Source of the DNA: an uncultured Spirochaetia bacterium
GTDB lineage: Bacteria > Spirochaetota > Spirochaetia > CAKZLE01
Reading direction: 5' to 3'
Assembly: GCA_937125225.1 (NCBI GenBank)
Contig: CAKZLE010000003.1
Coordinates: 1 to 64,000 of the forward strand
DNA: 64,000 bases
Position numbers and translations under genes: made by a program. Below, piece after piece: positions 34,860 to 43,190 of this stretch. The notes under the pieces are model-generated. The model saw only the letters and a program-made list of their open reading frames with translations. It was not told where the DNA came from and did not search any database. Every line of letters starts with the position of its first letter. The stretch's first letter is position 1.

Positions 34860-35090
34860 ATGAATGAACAGTTACGACAGATCAGAGAGCTTATCAGAGA
34901 ACTAGACGTCACCCCTTACCTACTTACCTACGATGATGCAGCAGATATCTTAGGAATCAAGGCTCAAACCCTTAGAGGTTGGGTTTGCCACGGAAAGATC
35001 AGCTATGTAAAAATCGGGAGCTCCGTTCGGTTCAAACGAGAACAACTTGATGATTTCATCGAGCAATCAACCCAGGGGGTAAGATCATGA
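34860..35090 (+). CDS. Excisionase-like helix-turn-helix DNA-binding protein
   Basis: A 76-residue protein with a MerR/excisionase-type winged helix: YLLTYDDAADILGIKAQTLRGWVCHGKISYVKIGSSVRFKREQLDDFIE. Such proteins steer recombination direction or regulate it. The start follows GAGGAGGTT. It overlaps the next small gene (ATGA) and lies 760 bases before the recombinases, so a recombination directionality or regulatory role is likely. Confidence 0.82.
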   Translation: MNEQLRQIRELIRELDVTPYLLTYDDAADILGIKAQTLRGWVCHGKISYVKIGSSVRFKREQLDDFIEQSTQGVRS

Positions 35091-35239
35091 ATCTCACTAA
35101 AGGAAAAGAGATCCTATTGTGGATGCTTCAAGAAATCAAAACTATCACTTATGGAGAGATCCATGTGGTACTAAAAGTACATGATGCTAGAGTTGTACTT
35201 ATTGAGCGTTCAAAAATCTGTAAAGAAAAACCTGAATAG
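35087..35239 (+). CDS. DUF2292-like small protein
   Basis: A 50-residue protein overlapping the excisionase stop by 4 bases. The sequence YGEIHVVLKVHDARVVLIER and a basic ending fit the short DUF2292 pattern (YG-x-I-x-h-x-V-x-D-x-x-h-V-x-I). Function is unknown; these are common in mobile elements beside recombinases. Just downstream is an intrinsic terminator, so excisionase and this gene are one unit. Confidence 0.6.
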   Translation: MNLTKGKEILLWMLQEIKTITYGEIHVVLKVHDARVVLIERSKICKEKPE

Positions 35240-35258
35240 TTCAGGTTCTGTATTAATT

Positions 35259-35309
35259 AGCCCCTGCTTTGTGGTGTATTCCACGCAAGTAGGGGCTTTT
35301 CTCATTTTT
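35259..35309 (+). terminator. Intrinsic terminator after the excisionase operon
   Basis: AGCCCCTGCTT (35259-35269) pairs with AAGTAGGGGCT (35287-35297) over 11 positions with one G-T pair. The loop contains a small GTGG/CCAC stem, and TTTTCTCATTTTT follows. It separates the excisionase unit from the 37-bp repeat and the recombinase operon. Confidence 0.8.
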
Positions 35310-35312
35310 ACA

Positions 35313-35349
35313 GGGGTACGGTTTTTCGGTATTACATAGGAGGACCTAT
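35313..35349 (+). repeat. 37-bp direct repeat, copy 2 (leader with Shine-Dalgarno)
   Basis: These 37 bases are identical to 4954-4990. The last two bases overlap the start codon of the HTH/zinc-finger gene (ATG 35348-35350). Because the match ends at the start codon, the shared element is a leader. It lies just after a terminator, so a promoter inside or immediately before the repeat would be required here unless readthrough occurs. Confidence 0.9.
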
Positions 35350-35767
35350 GACTAATATACAAAAAACACAAATTACTGAAATGAGAGATGATGGATTCGG
35401 CTATACCACGATCGCAACAAAAATGGGACTTACCAAAGATTGTGTCCGAGCCTACTGTAGAAAGCACGGACTGACAGGGAAGAGATCCCCGACTCATGTA
35501 GTGATTGATGCCAATAAAGGTTATTGCAAAACCTGTGGAACAAAACTCATCCATACTGTAGGGAAACGAAAAAAACAATTCTGCTCTGATGGCTGCCGTA
35601 TGGATTGGTGGAATTCTCATGCCGATCAGGTACAGAGGAAAGCCTACTACACGTTCACCTGTGCCTGTTGTGACAAAATTTTCAAGGTATACGGCAATGC
35701 CAAACGGAAATATTGTAGCCATGAATGCTATATCAATGACCGATTTCCTAAGGAGAAAGACTCATGA
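35348..35767 (+). CDS. Stand-alone HTH/zinc-finger protein related to the C-terminus of recombinase 2
   Basis: A 139-residue protein. Residues 1-45 form a helix-turn-helix (EMRDDGFGYTTIATKMGLTKDCVRAYCRKHGL) and the rest contains two Cys-x2-Cys style zinc clusters (YCKTCGTKLIH, FCSDGCRMDWWN; CACCDK, YCSHECY). This whole arrangement matches residues about 540-668 of the recombinase at 37132 (e.g. YCKTCGKKLVHT, FCSDGCRLDWWN), so it is a free-standing paralogue of that domain. It may help recombinases bind att sites, or regulate them. It is first in the recombinase operon. Confidence 0.75.
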   Translation: MTNIQKTQITEMRDDGFGYTTIATKMGLTKDCVRAYCRKHGLTGKRSPTHVVIDANKGYCKTCGTKLIHTVGKRKKQFCSDGCRMDWWNSHADQVQRKAYYTFTCACCDKIFKVYGNAKRKYCSHECYINDRFPKEKDS

Positions 35768-35855
35768 AAATACATCAAATTATAGAACCCATATCCTCTT
35801 TATCTGTATTGACTTACCTTTCAAACAGAGGGATGTATAGACAAGGAGAATACAC

Positions 35856-37139
35856 ATGAGTACCATACAACGAATTCATTTCCCTATCCAAAATACATGT
35901 CCTGAGCGAAAGCGGGTTGCAGCTTATGCGCGTGTCTCACGAGATCATGAGAACCTTAGGCGATCACTTGTGAACCAAGTCGACTATTACACTCACCTCA
36001 TAAAAAACAATCCTCATTGGGACTATGGTGGTGTGTATGTTGATAGCGGGATATCAGGAACCCAGATATCAGGACGAGATCAATTCCAAAAGCTCATAGA
36101 GAAGTGTGAAGAGGGCTTGGTAGACATTATTCTCACCAAGTCGATATCACGCTTTGCCAGGAACACCATTGACCTGCTCAGCACCACTCGGCGTCTTAAA
36201 GAGCTTGGGATAGATGTCCGCTTCGAGAAGGAGCATATCAATACCCTTTCACAGACCGGAGAGTTTATGCTGACTATTCTCGCATCTTTTGCCCAGGAAG
36301 AGAGCAGGAGCATCTCCGAGAACCTTCAGTGGTCGGTGAGAAAGAAGTATGAACAGGGCATCAGCCTTAATCATCGAGTCTATGGGTATCAGTGGACCGG
36401 AAACGAACTGGTGATTGATCCGGAATCCTCTAGGGTCGTTAGAAAGATCTTCAGAGAATACCTCAAAGGGAACTCAATGCAAAAGATCTCTGACGATCTG
36501 AATAAACGAAGCATTGATCACTTCGGAAAGCCTTTCAATGACGTCGCGATCCATACCATCCTCCATAACGAGCGATACATCGGAGATACCCTACTCCAAA
36601 AAACCATTTGTGCAAATGTCCTAGAGCATAAACGCAAAAAGAATACTGGTGAACTTCCCATGCATTATATTACAGGAACCCATAAAGCTATTATCAAGCA
36701 TGAGACATTCGAAGCTGCCCATAAAGAAATTACCAGACGAAAAAAACTTGGACCCTTCATCATACCAAAGACGGTCAGGCGATGTTTCACCGGAAAGATC
36801 ACCTGTGAGAAATGTGGGTCTAACTATATCAGGACCTACAAAACCCCAACCAATGCAAACTGGCGATGCTCATCTAACAAGAAATATGGAGCAAAGGGGT
36901 GTCGAAGTATTGGGATAAATGAAGAACAGCTAAAAAAACTCGTTGCTTTCGTCATGGAGCATGAAGAGTTTAACGAGGACTCCTTCTCTAAAGAGATTGA
37001 TCATATTACCGGATGCGGGGATGGCACCTTCAACTTCCACTTTACTGATGGAAGATCAGTCACCCAGTTCTGGGACTCAAGATCCAGGGCCATTCAGGAC
37101 ACAATAACAAAACGAAAAATGGAGAAAATACATGCCTAA
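35856..37139 (+). CDS. Large serine recombinase 1
   Basis: A 427-residue site-specific recombinase. The resolvase domain has the catalytic Ser28 in AYARVSRD, the SISRFARN block and the QEESRSISENLQW helix E region. It continues with the recombinase domain (VRKIFREYLKGNSMQKISDDLN, HNERYIGDTLLQ) and a zinc ribbon (CFTGKITCEKCGSNY ... GC). The coiled-coil part is shorter than in phiC31-type integrases. It overlaps the next recombinase by 8 bases, so they are coupled; the pair could act jointly, like CcrA/CcrB, or one may integrate and the other modify control. Confidence 0.92.
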   Translation: MSTIQRIHFPIQNTCPERKRVAAYARVSRDHENLRRSLVNQVDYYTHLIKNNPHWDYGGVYVDSGISGTQISGRDQFQKLIEKCEEGLVDIILTKSISRFARNTIDLLSTTRRLKELGIDVRFEKEHINTLSQTGEFMLTILASFAQEESRSISENLQWSVRKKYEQGISLNHRVYGYQWTGNELVIDPESSRVVRKIFREYLKGNSMQKISDDLNKRSIDHFGKPFNDVAIHTILHNERYIGDTLLQKTICANVLEHKRKKNTGELPMHYITGTHKAIIKHETFEAAHKEITRRKKLGPFIIPKTVRRCFTGKITCEKCGSNYIRTYKTPTNANWRCSSNKKYGAKGCRSIGINEEQLKKLVAFVMEHEEFNEDSFSKEIDHITGCGDGTFNFHFTDGRSVTQFWDSRSRAIQDTITKRKMEKIHA

Positions 37140-39147
37140 AATTCGAACTATACCTGCAACAAAACCTCTTCATGCAAATAATTCTGGAGAGCAATCAAAT
37201 ACTCGTCGAGTTGCCGGTTATGCACGAGTATCAACCGATAGTGATGAGCAAGTAACAAGTTACCAAGCTCAGGTAGATTATTTTACCAGCTACATCCAAG
37301 GTCATCCTGATTGGGAATTTGTGAAGGTCTATACTGATGAGGGGATTAGTGGAACGAGTACCAACCGCAGAGTAGGTTTTAAAACTATGATTGCAGATGC
37401 TCTTGATGGAAAGATCGATTTGATTATTACTAAATCAGTGAGTAGATTTGCCAGAAACACCGTAGATAGCCTGACTACCATCCGAAAACTTAAGGAGAAA
37501 CATGTTGAGTGTTACTTTGAGAAGGAGAATATCTGGACCTTTGACGGTAAGGGAGAGTTGCTTATAACCATTATGAGTTCGATTGCTCAAGAAGAAAGTA
37601 GATCGATTTCAGAGAACGTCACCTGGAGTAAGCGAAAACAAGCAAAGGATGGAAAGGTCAGTGTTGCATATGGTCAGTTCCTAGGATATGACAGAGGGCC
37701 TGATGGTGAGTTCGTAATCAACGAAGAACAAGCCGAGACAGTGAAACTCATCTATTCACTTTTTCTCCAAGGCAAAACACCAAATAATATTTCAACTATT
37801 CTCACAGAACAAGAAGTTCCAACACCAGCAAACAAGAAAAAATGGAATGATCAATGTGTAGCAAGGATCCTACAGAATGAAAAGTACATTGGGGATGCAC
37901 TCCTGCAGAAGCGATTTACGGTAGACTATCTCACACATAAGTTAAAAGTGAATGAAGGAGAGGTCCCCCAGTATTATATCGAAGAGCACCATGATCCGAT
38001 TATTAGTAAGGAAGTTTATGCCCTAGCCCAGGCTGAGTTTGAACGACGAAAAGGCATGATTGGTAGACGTAATCATAAAAGAATGCTCTCTGGAAAAATT
38101 CGATGTGCTCAATGTGGCTCCTGGTTTGGTCAAAAAACCTGGCATACAAATACTTCACAGAAAAAGGTGGTCTGGCAATGCAACAGTAAATATGATAAAT
38201 CTCATAAGACCTGCACTTCAGGTAACCTCACCAAATATATGGTCGAAGATATGTTTATGATTGCCATTAACAAACTTCTTAAGAGCTCAACTGACATTCT
38301 AGAAACTCAGAGGCTTATCTATGATTCCCTGTTCGATACCTCATACCTCCAAAAAGAGCGCAAAAACATCCTAGCTGAAATGGAAATCACTGCCGAACTA
38401 ATGAACCGAGTCTCCTTGAGAAATGAGCAAGAAGAGCCCGAAGAGGCTCCTTACGATTCTGAATATGAAGTGTTATTACTGCGATATGTAGATGCTAAAA
38501 AACTAAAGCAGGAAATTGATGCAAAGATCCAAGATAAAATAGACAAGAAGGTTCTTGCCACAGAGTTTTTTGAGAAGCTCAAAGATCATAAAGGTCCATT
38601 ATCTAAATTCAACATAGATCTATGGAATGCCCTACTCTATCATATCGATGTCTACTCCCCCAATGACGTACGATTCCTCTTTCGAGATGGATCAGAGATC
38701 AAGGTTGACATGTCTATAGAAGAAAAGAGGCGACCTGATTTGACTGCAGAACAAAAAAAAGAAATCTCAGAACTTCGAGGAACTGGCCTTACCTATAATA
38801 AGATCGCATTGAGAATGAAACTCTCCCAGGGGCAGGTTCGATCCTTTTGTTTGTCGAGAGTTTCAAACCATGATAAAAATAAAGGAACTCCCGAATACTG
38901 CAAGACCTGCGGTAAAAAACTGGTACATACAACTGGCTACAAGAAGAAGATATTCTGCTCAGATGGGTGCCGCCTTGATTGGTGGAATGTAAATGCAAAT
39001 TTGAAAACAGGGAAATATCGTGCTCCCCATAAGTTCGTTTGCCAGAACTGCGGAAAAACCTTTGTAGCATATGGGAAGGATCGTAAATACTGTAATAAAG
39101 CATGTTTTCTAGAAAGCAGGTGGAAGAAATCAGAAACTATCGATTAA
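37132..39147 (+). CDS. Large serine recombinase 2 with extra C-terminal HTH/zinc-finger domain
   Basis: A 671-residue recombinase. Catalytic Ser34 lies in GYARVSTD; SVSRFARN, QEESRSISENVTW, the recombinase domain (HKRMLSGKIRCAQCGSWF zinc ribbon) and a coiled-coil segment (residues about 395-490) follow. From about residue 540 it has an added HTH plus double zinc-finger module like the protein at 35348. This is the strongest candidate for the prophage integrase. The final gene of the element lies downstream, so the attachment site is probably within the next 1.5 kb. Confidence 0.92.
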   Translation: MPKIRTIPATKPLHANNSGEQSNTRRVAGYARVSTDSDEQVTSYQAQVDYFTSYIQGHPDWEFVKVYTDEGISGTSTNRRVGFKTMIADALDGKIDLIITKSVSRFARNTVDSLTTIRKLKEKHVECYFEKENIWTFDGKGELLITIMSSIAQEESRSISENVTWSKRKQAKDGKVSVAYGQFLGYDRGPDGEFVINEEQAETVKLIYSLFLQGKTPNNISTILTEQEVPTPANKKKWNDQCVARILQNEKYIGDALLQKRFTVDYLTHKLKVNEGEVPQYYIEEHHDPIISKEVYALAQAEFERRKGMIGRRNHKRMLSGKIRCAQCGSWFGQKTWHTNTSQKKVVWQCNSKYDKSHKTCTSGNLTKYMVEDMFMIAINKLLKSSTDILETQRLIYDSLFDTSYLQKERKNILAEMEITAELMNRVSLRNEQEEPEEAPYDSEYEVLLLRYVDAKKLKQEIDAKIQDKIDKKVLATEFFEKLKDHKGPLSKFNIDLWNALLYHIDVYSPNDVRFLFRDGSEIKVDMSIEEKRRPDLTAEQKKEISELRGTGLTYNKIALRMKLSQGQVRSFCLSRVSNHDKNKGTPEYCKTCGKKLVHTTGYKKKIFCSDGCRLDWWNVNANLKTGKYRAPHKFVCQNCGKTFVAYGKDRKYCNKACFLESRWKKSETID

Positions 39148-39165
39148 ATGAAAGATACACCATCA

Positions 39166-39179
39166 TATGTTGCAACATA
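39166..39179. promoter_or_regulatory. 14-bp palindrome overlapping the promoter of the cargo gene
   Basis: TATGTTGCAACATA at 39166-39179 is a perfect palindrome. It covers TTGCAA (39170-39175), which with an 18-base spacer and TACACT (39094+100, i.e. 39194-39199) would form a promoter for the gene at 39229. It therefore looks like an operator blocking the -35. An att-site role near the recombinase stop is an alternative. Confidence 0.45.
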
Positions 39180-39228
39180 GTTAATTCTAGCGCTACACTC
39201 TAAGTACCATTAATTATGAGGTGTTATT

Positions 39229-40461
39229 ATGTGGAAAGAGCCAGAATACTATGATAGAGAAAAACTCTATGATGAGGTTTGGACAGAACCTGTATCAAAG
39301 GTTGCAAAACGATATGACGTATCTGATGTAGCCATAGCTAAAGTATGTCGAAAAATGCGTATTCCTGTTCCTGGTCGAGGTTACTGGGCAAAACACCAAA
39401 GTGGTCAGAAGCTGCAACAGACTCTCCTACCAAAGTTCAAAAACTGCCCCAAAGTACAAAGAAATTTACGTAAAAAACATGTTGTAGTAGAAGAGCAGCA
39501 AATCGAGCGATTAGTTCCTGAAGCGTTCACACTTCAAGAACAGTTGCTCAAACAAGAAGCTTCACCAGAAATGAAAATCATCTATGATCCAGAGATCAAG
39601 TTGACCAATCAATTTGTAAAAAATACGAAAAAGAAACTTAAAGAATCGAAGAAAAGAATATCTCCGACTTATGACTATGGCCGATGTCATTCTCCAGCTG
39701 ATGATGCTTTTAAAGTGAATATCGGACCTGAAAATATCGATCGTGCACTTGCGATCCTACAAACTCTTTGTGGGGCTTTAAAAAGTCGAGGATACAAAAT
39801 TAGTAAAAAACCTGAGAAACCATCAGATAATCGACAACCTCAGTATGGATACTATCATCAAAGAGAAACCTACCCTATTTATGTTTTCATGCTTGATACC
39901 TATATCTCTTTCAAAATTTCTGAGTCATCAAAGAAGTACGAGATCCCAAAGAAGGATCGTAAAAGCTCATACGATACGTATGAATACATTCCTACAGGAA
40001 ATCTCTGTTTCGAAATTAGTGATAACCCTTATGAGAGTAATGCAAGAAACAAATGGAAGGATGGAAAAAGGCAGAGAGTGGAAAATACCTTGAATGATAT
40101 CATTATCAATATGATAAAAATCGCTACCATGAAAAAGGAACAAGAAGCACAAAGGGCAGAGAAACAAAAAATTCGAGAGATTGAAGCGGAAAAACAACGA
40201 GAGATTGAAAGGTTAGCAAAGATTGAGAATGCTCGAATAGATATTCTTCTTAAAGATGCTGAGAGATTAGTCAAATATAATCAGGTGAAAGAATACATCG
40301 AAGTTATGACTGCAGCAGGAAAGAAACAACATGGTGAAAATTACACAGATTCTGATTTCTCAAAATGGGTAGAATGGGCAGAGGTTTTCATAGATAAAAA
40401 CAGTCCAGCTAATTGGGAATTGCCGAAGTTTGATATATCTGAAAAATACGGTATATGCTAG
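39229..40461 (+). CDS. HTH/coiled-coil cargo protein, function unknown
   Basis: A 410-residue protein. Residues 1-60 contain a conserved block, YDREKLYDEVWTEPVSKVAKRYDVSDVAIAK, followed by CRKMRIPVPGRGYWAK, which looks like a helix-turn-helix start and is shared by a family of proteins on mobile elements. Residues about 290-370 form a long charged coiled coil (KKEQEAQRAEKQKIREIEAEK). The end (FSKWVEWAEVFIDKNSP) is aromatic. It has its own promoter with an overlapping palindrome. Function is unknown; a regulator, a defence component or a toxin-like protein are all possible. Confidence 0.7.
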   Translation: MWKEPEYYDREKLYDEVWTEPVSKVAKRYDVSDVAIAKVCRKMRIPVPGRGYWAKHQSGQKLQQTLLPKFKNCPKVQRNLRKKHVVVEEQQIERLVPEAFTLQEQLLKQEASPEMKIIYDPEIKLTNQFVKNTKKKLKESKKRISPTYDYGRCHSPADDAFKVNIGPENIDRALAILQTLCGALKSRGYKISKKPEKPSDNRQPQYGYYHQRETYPIYVFMLDTYISFKISESSKKYEIPKKDRKSSYDTYEYIPTGNLCFEISDNPYESNARNKWKDGKRQRVENTLNDIIINMIKIATMKKEQEAQRAEKQKIREIEAEKQREIERLAKIENARIDILLKDAERLVKYNQVKEYIEVMTAAGKKQHGENYTDSDFSKWVEWAEVFIDKNSPANWELPKFDISEKYGIC

Positions 40462-40691
40462 AGCTTGCATAACAAATCATCAAAGGGTCTCCACCTACAA
40501 GAGCCCTCTTTCATAGGTAATTATTAAGATTTCTTTACTCTGCTCATTTAAGTTTGAAAAGGTGTCATTCATTACTTTTGATATCACATTATCGCATTAA
40601 TATTCTTACCACACTTAAGTTTGTGCGAAATTTTTGGAGATTGTATTTACAAATATAGGGATCACTACCCCAATTATAATTCTATTAGATA

Positions 40692-41711
40692 TTATGTTTC
40701 AAAAAAGTGATCCTCTACAGAAAATTGGGATATAGCAGTCCATTTTTTATAGAATGGTAATTCATAGTAACCATAAGAAACAGGATTATTTTCATTGGGA
40801 GCATTGATCGCCCATGTTTGAGGCTCAATACAAAGAAAGCTATTCAATGGATTGTTTTTATTCCAAAGGACCCAATAGGAAAATTGCGCATCAACAGTAT
40901 AAAATAGTTTTTCATTATTCTTTATTGATAGAATCCCAACAGTATTTTCTTGAGTCTTTACTTTTAAGTTGTCATTATGAAATAGATTACCATTGAATTC
41001 ATGCAAAAAAGGATTAAATAAGAAATTTTCATCTGTATTCTTTGTATTTATGCTTTCTGACTTTCCAGACATGAATCCGTTATCATCCAATTCCAATTTT
41101 CTAGTTACAGGTACAGATATTTGATACTCTGTATCTTCAGTATAATTTTCATTTTTGAAAGGAATTGAGAATGCTGTGTGATATCCAAATCCTAATGGTA
41201 TAGGTGACAGACCTTTATTCTTTATCGTTATTTCGATGTCAAAGGTATCGACAGTTATTGAGAATAAAATGTCTACCTGGAAATGAAAAGGGAAAAAGTG
41301 AAAAGTGTCGACACCCTCATGGTGAATATACTGCATACCTAGGATTTCTTTATCAGAAGTTCTCACATGCGATACAGGCTCCCATTTTGTATCATAGAGA
41401 ATCCCATGAATATGATTTCTTCCATTCTTTGGGTCATTCTGCGGTAAGTGCAGACAATGCTCAGATGTCTTTAATCTACCCTCTTTTAATCTATTAGGAG
41501 GAAAGAGCAATGGATTCCCATATATATAGGGTTTTTCGTGAAAAGCCTGTTTACTAGTGAAGGAATAGAGATATTCACTCCCTGTCTTCACATTAAAAAG
41601 AGATATCAGATTGCAACCATTCTCAAAAAGGATGGTTGCCCGAAGTTTTGAACTCTCAAGAATGATACATCGCAATCCCTTATATTTCGAATAGTTAATT
41701 TGGTTCAGCAT
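40692..41711 (-). CDS. Aldose 1-epimerase family (galactose mutarotase-like)
   Basis: A 339-residue mutarotase-like enzyme that interconverts alpha and beta anomers of a hexose or related sugar. The catalytic and binding residues can be placed: His in GRNHIHGILYD near residue 98, His in GFGYHTAFSIPF near residue 178, and the base Glu in LCIEPQTWAINAPN near residue 298. It lies divergent to the URO-D gene with the shared operator motif at 41744-41762. It is the first chromosomal gene past the phage. Confidence 0.87.
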   Translation of the reverse strand: MLNQINYSKYKGLRCIILESSKLRATILFENGCNLISLFNVKTGSEYLYSFTSKQAFHEKPYIYGNPLLFPPNRLKEGRLKTSEHCLHLPQNDPKNGRNHIHGILYDTKWEPVSHVRTSDKEILGMQYIHHEGVDTFHFFPFHFQVDILFSITVDTFDIEITIKNKGLSPIPLGFGYHTAFSIPFKNENYTEDTEYQISVPVTRKLELDDNGFMSGKSESINTKNTDENFLFNPFLHEFNGNLFHNDNLKVKTQENTVGILSIKNNEKLFYTVDAQFSYWVLWNKNNPLNSFLCIEPQTWAINAPNENNPVSYGYYELPFYKKWTAISQFSVEDHFFET

Positions 41712-41743
41712 AGGATGATTATAATGGTATTCCCTATTTATGT

Positions 41744-41762
41744 CAAAATAAAATTTATTTTG
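41744..41762. promoter_or_regulatory. 19-bp inverted repeat: probable ROK operator
   Basis: CAAAATAAA (41744-41752), one base, TTTATTTTG (41754-41762) is a perfect inverted repeat. Its last bases form the -35 (TTGCTA, 41760-41765) of a promoter with a 17-base spacer and TACAAT at 41783-41788 that would drive the URO-D gene. The first 16 bases are identical to the complement of 44501-44516 before the sulfatase gene. Confidence 0.6.
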
Positions 41763-41832
41763 CTATTTAAAATAATTCGTGCTACAATCAACTCATAATA
41801 ACCCATCACAAATAATTTAGGAGCATAAACCG

Positions 41833-43143
41833 ATGCATGCGAAATATCCAGAAACCATAGAACTGGTGAATGAGTATAAAGATTTATATGACTCTAATAT
41901 AAGTCGTTATACAGAATCATTGAACCGATGCACAAAAGCACTTCAGCATAAACCTATTGATCGGATTCCAGTTTGGCAGATCTCACAATCATCACCATTC
42001 CCTCGAACAGAAATATTCATTGATCCGGAAAAGAATCTTATGGCAGCCCTCACTAAATGTACCGGATCAATGAAAATTGCATCAGATTATGTCCCATTCT
42101 TAGATCCTTTTGAAGGTGTTACCATCATCTCAGAAGCTTTTGGTTGTCGCACCATGTATCCTGATCATGGTGATCCAACGGTAGTTGAACCGATCATCAA
42201 AAGGGCTGAAGATGTGTATTCGCTAAAAAGACCTACTTTAAAACATCCTGTTTTTGAACGAATCTTCGCGACTCATCAACTATGGGGAGAGATTACCGGT
42301 TGGGAGATCCCTATTGGGACAACAGACCCTCAGAGCCCTCTTGATGTGGTCTCTTTGATGTGGGAGACAAATAACTTCTATCTGAGTCTCTATGATAATC
42401 CTAAGGAGATACATTTTCTACTAGATATGGTGACTGATGTCTTCATTGAATTCTATGCAGAACAGCTTAAAAGGATTAAGAATCCTGCATTCCCAATACA
42501 CCTGTTTCCTTTGGTATCAGCAGATGACGGGATAGCAATCTCAGAGGACCAGATGGTCAATATGTCTCCAGGGATGTATGAAGAATTCGGCTTGAAATAC
42601 TTGAACAAAATCTCTGATGCCTTTGGAGGTATATACTTCCATAGTTGTGGTAACTTTGAAAGATTTCTAGAACAGGTCTTTGCTACAAAGAACTTAAGAG
42701 CTGTTAACGGGCATCTTAGCCCCAAGGAACTCAATCCTCAGATGATCGGTACCATACTTGATAAGGGTATAGGTCTGTTCCTGGGTATAAGTGACCGAAC
42801 CATTGGCTGGGAAAATCCTGCATGGGAGGATGACAGGATCCTTGATATGTATAACTCATACTACCTTCCCAGCGCCCTGAACTATTCTGAGGGCACAGGT
42901 ATCGTCCTGACAGGATACGGCAGCTACCGGGGATATTTTGATACAGAGACTAGTCAGGAAGAAGGCCAAGTCATAGACGGAAGAGGACGCCCCGTAAGTA
43001 ACGATCCCCTGATCAACGTCCCTGCTGAGGTTAAGAATCAGAATTTTCATAATATACTTAAGCGAATAGATCAACTTAAAACCAATAAAGATTCCGGTAT
43101 CGATATACTGGATACTGAGAAATACAGGTTTTTTTCAAGATAA
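41833..43143 (+). CDS. Uroporphyrinogen decarboxylase family protein
   Basis: A 436-residue TIM-barrel protein of the URO-D superfamily. The C-terminal FHSCGNFERFLEQ and VNGHLSPKELNP blocks and the early PVWQISQSSPFPRTE region match. It does not look like the haem enzyme HemE: it is longer, lacks the usual RQAGR start and sits in a sugar/sulfate locus. Many such proteins are corrinoid-related methyltransferases (MtaA/MtbA-like) or lyases with other substrates. The substrate cannot be told. AGGAG lies ahead of the start. Confidence 0.82.
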   Translation: MHAKYPETIELVNEYKDLYDSNISRYTESLNRCTKALQHKPIDRIPVWQISQSSPFPRTEIFIDPEKNLMAALTKCTGSMKIASDYVPFLDPFEGVTIISEAFGCRTMYPDHGDPTVVEPIIKRAEDVYSLKRPTLKHPVFERIFATHQLWGEITGWEIPIGTTDPQSPLDVVSLMWETNNFYLSLYDNPKEIHFLLDMVTDVFIEFYAEQLKRIKNPAFPIHLFPLVSADDGIAISEDQMVNMSPGMYEEFGLKYLNKISDAFGGIYFHSCGNFERFLEQVFATKNLRAVNGHLSPKELNPQMIGTILDKGIGLFLGISDRTIGWENPAWEDDRILDMYNSYYLPSALNYSEGTGIVLTGYGSYRGYFDTETSQEEGQVIDGRGRPVSNDPLINVPAEVKNQNFHNILKRIDQLKTNKDSGIDILDTEKYRFFSR

Positions 43144-43190
43144 GAAGATCATGATAGTCATGGTAAATGCTGCATAATATCTGCAGCTAT

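Noticed and set aside
4954-35349. 37-bp direct repeat as prophage attachment sites
   Set aside because: Phage genes continue on both sides of both copies and the identity stops at start codons. Serine recombinases also need only a very short common core.
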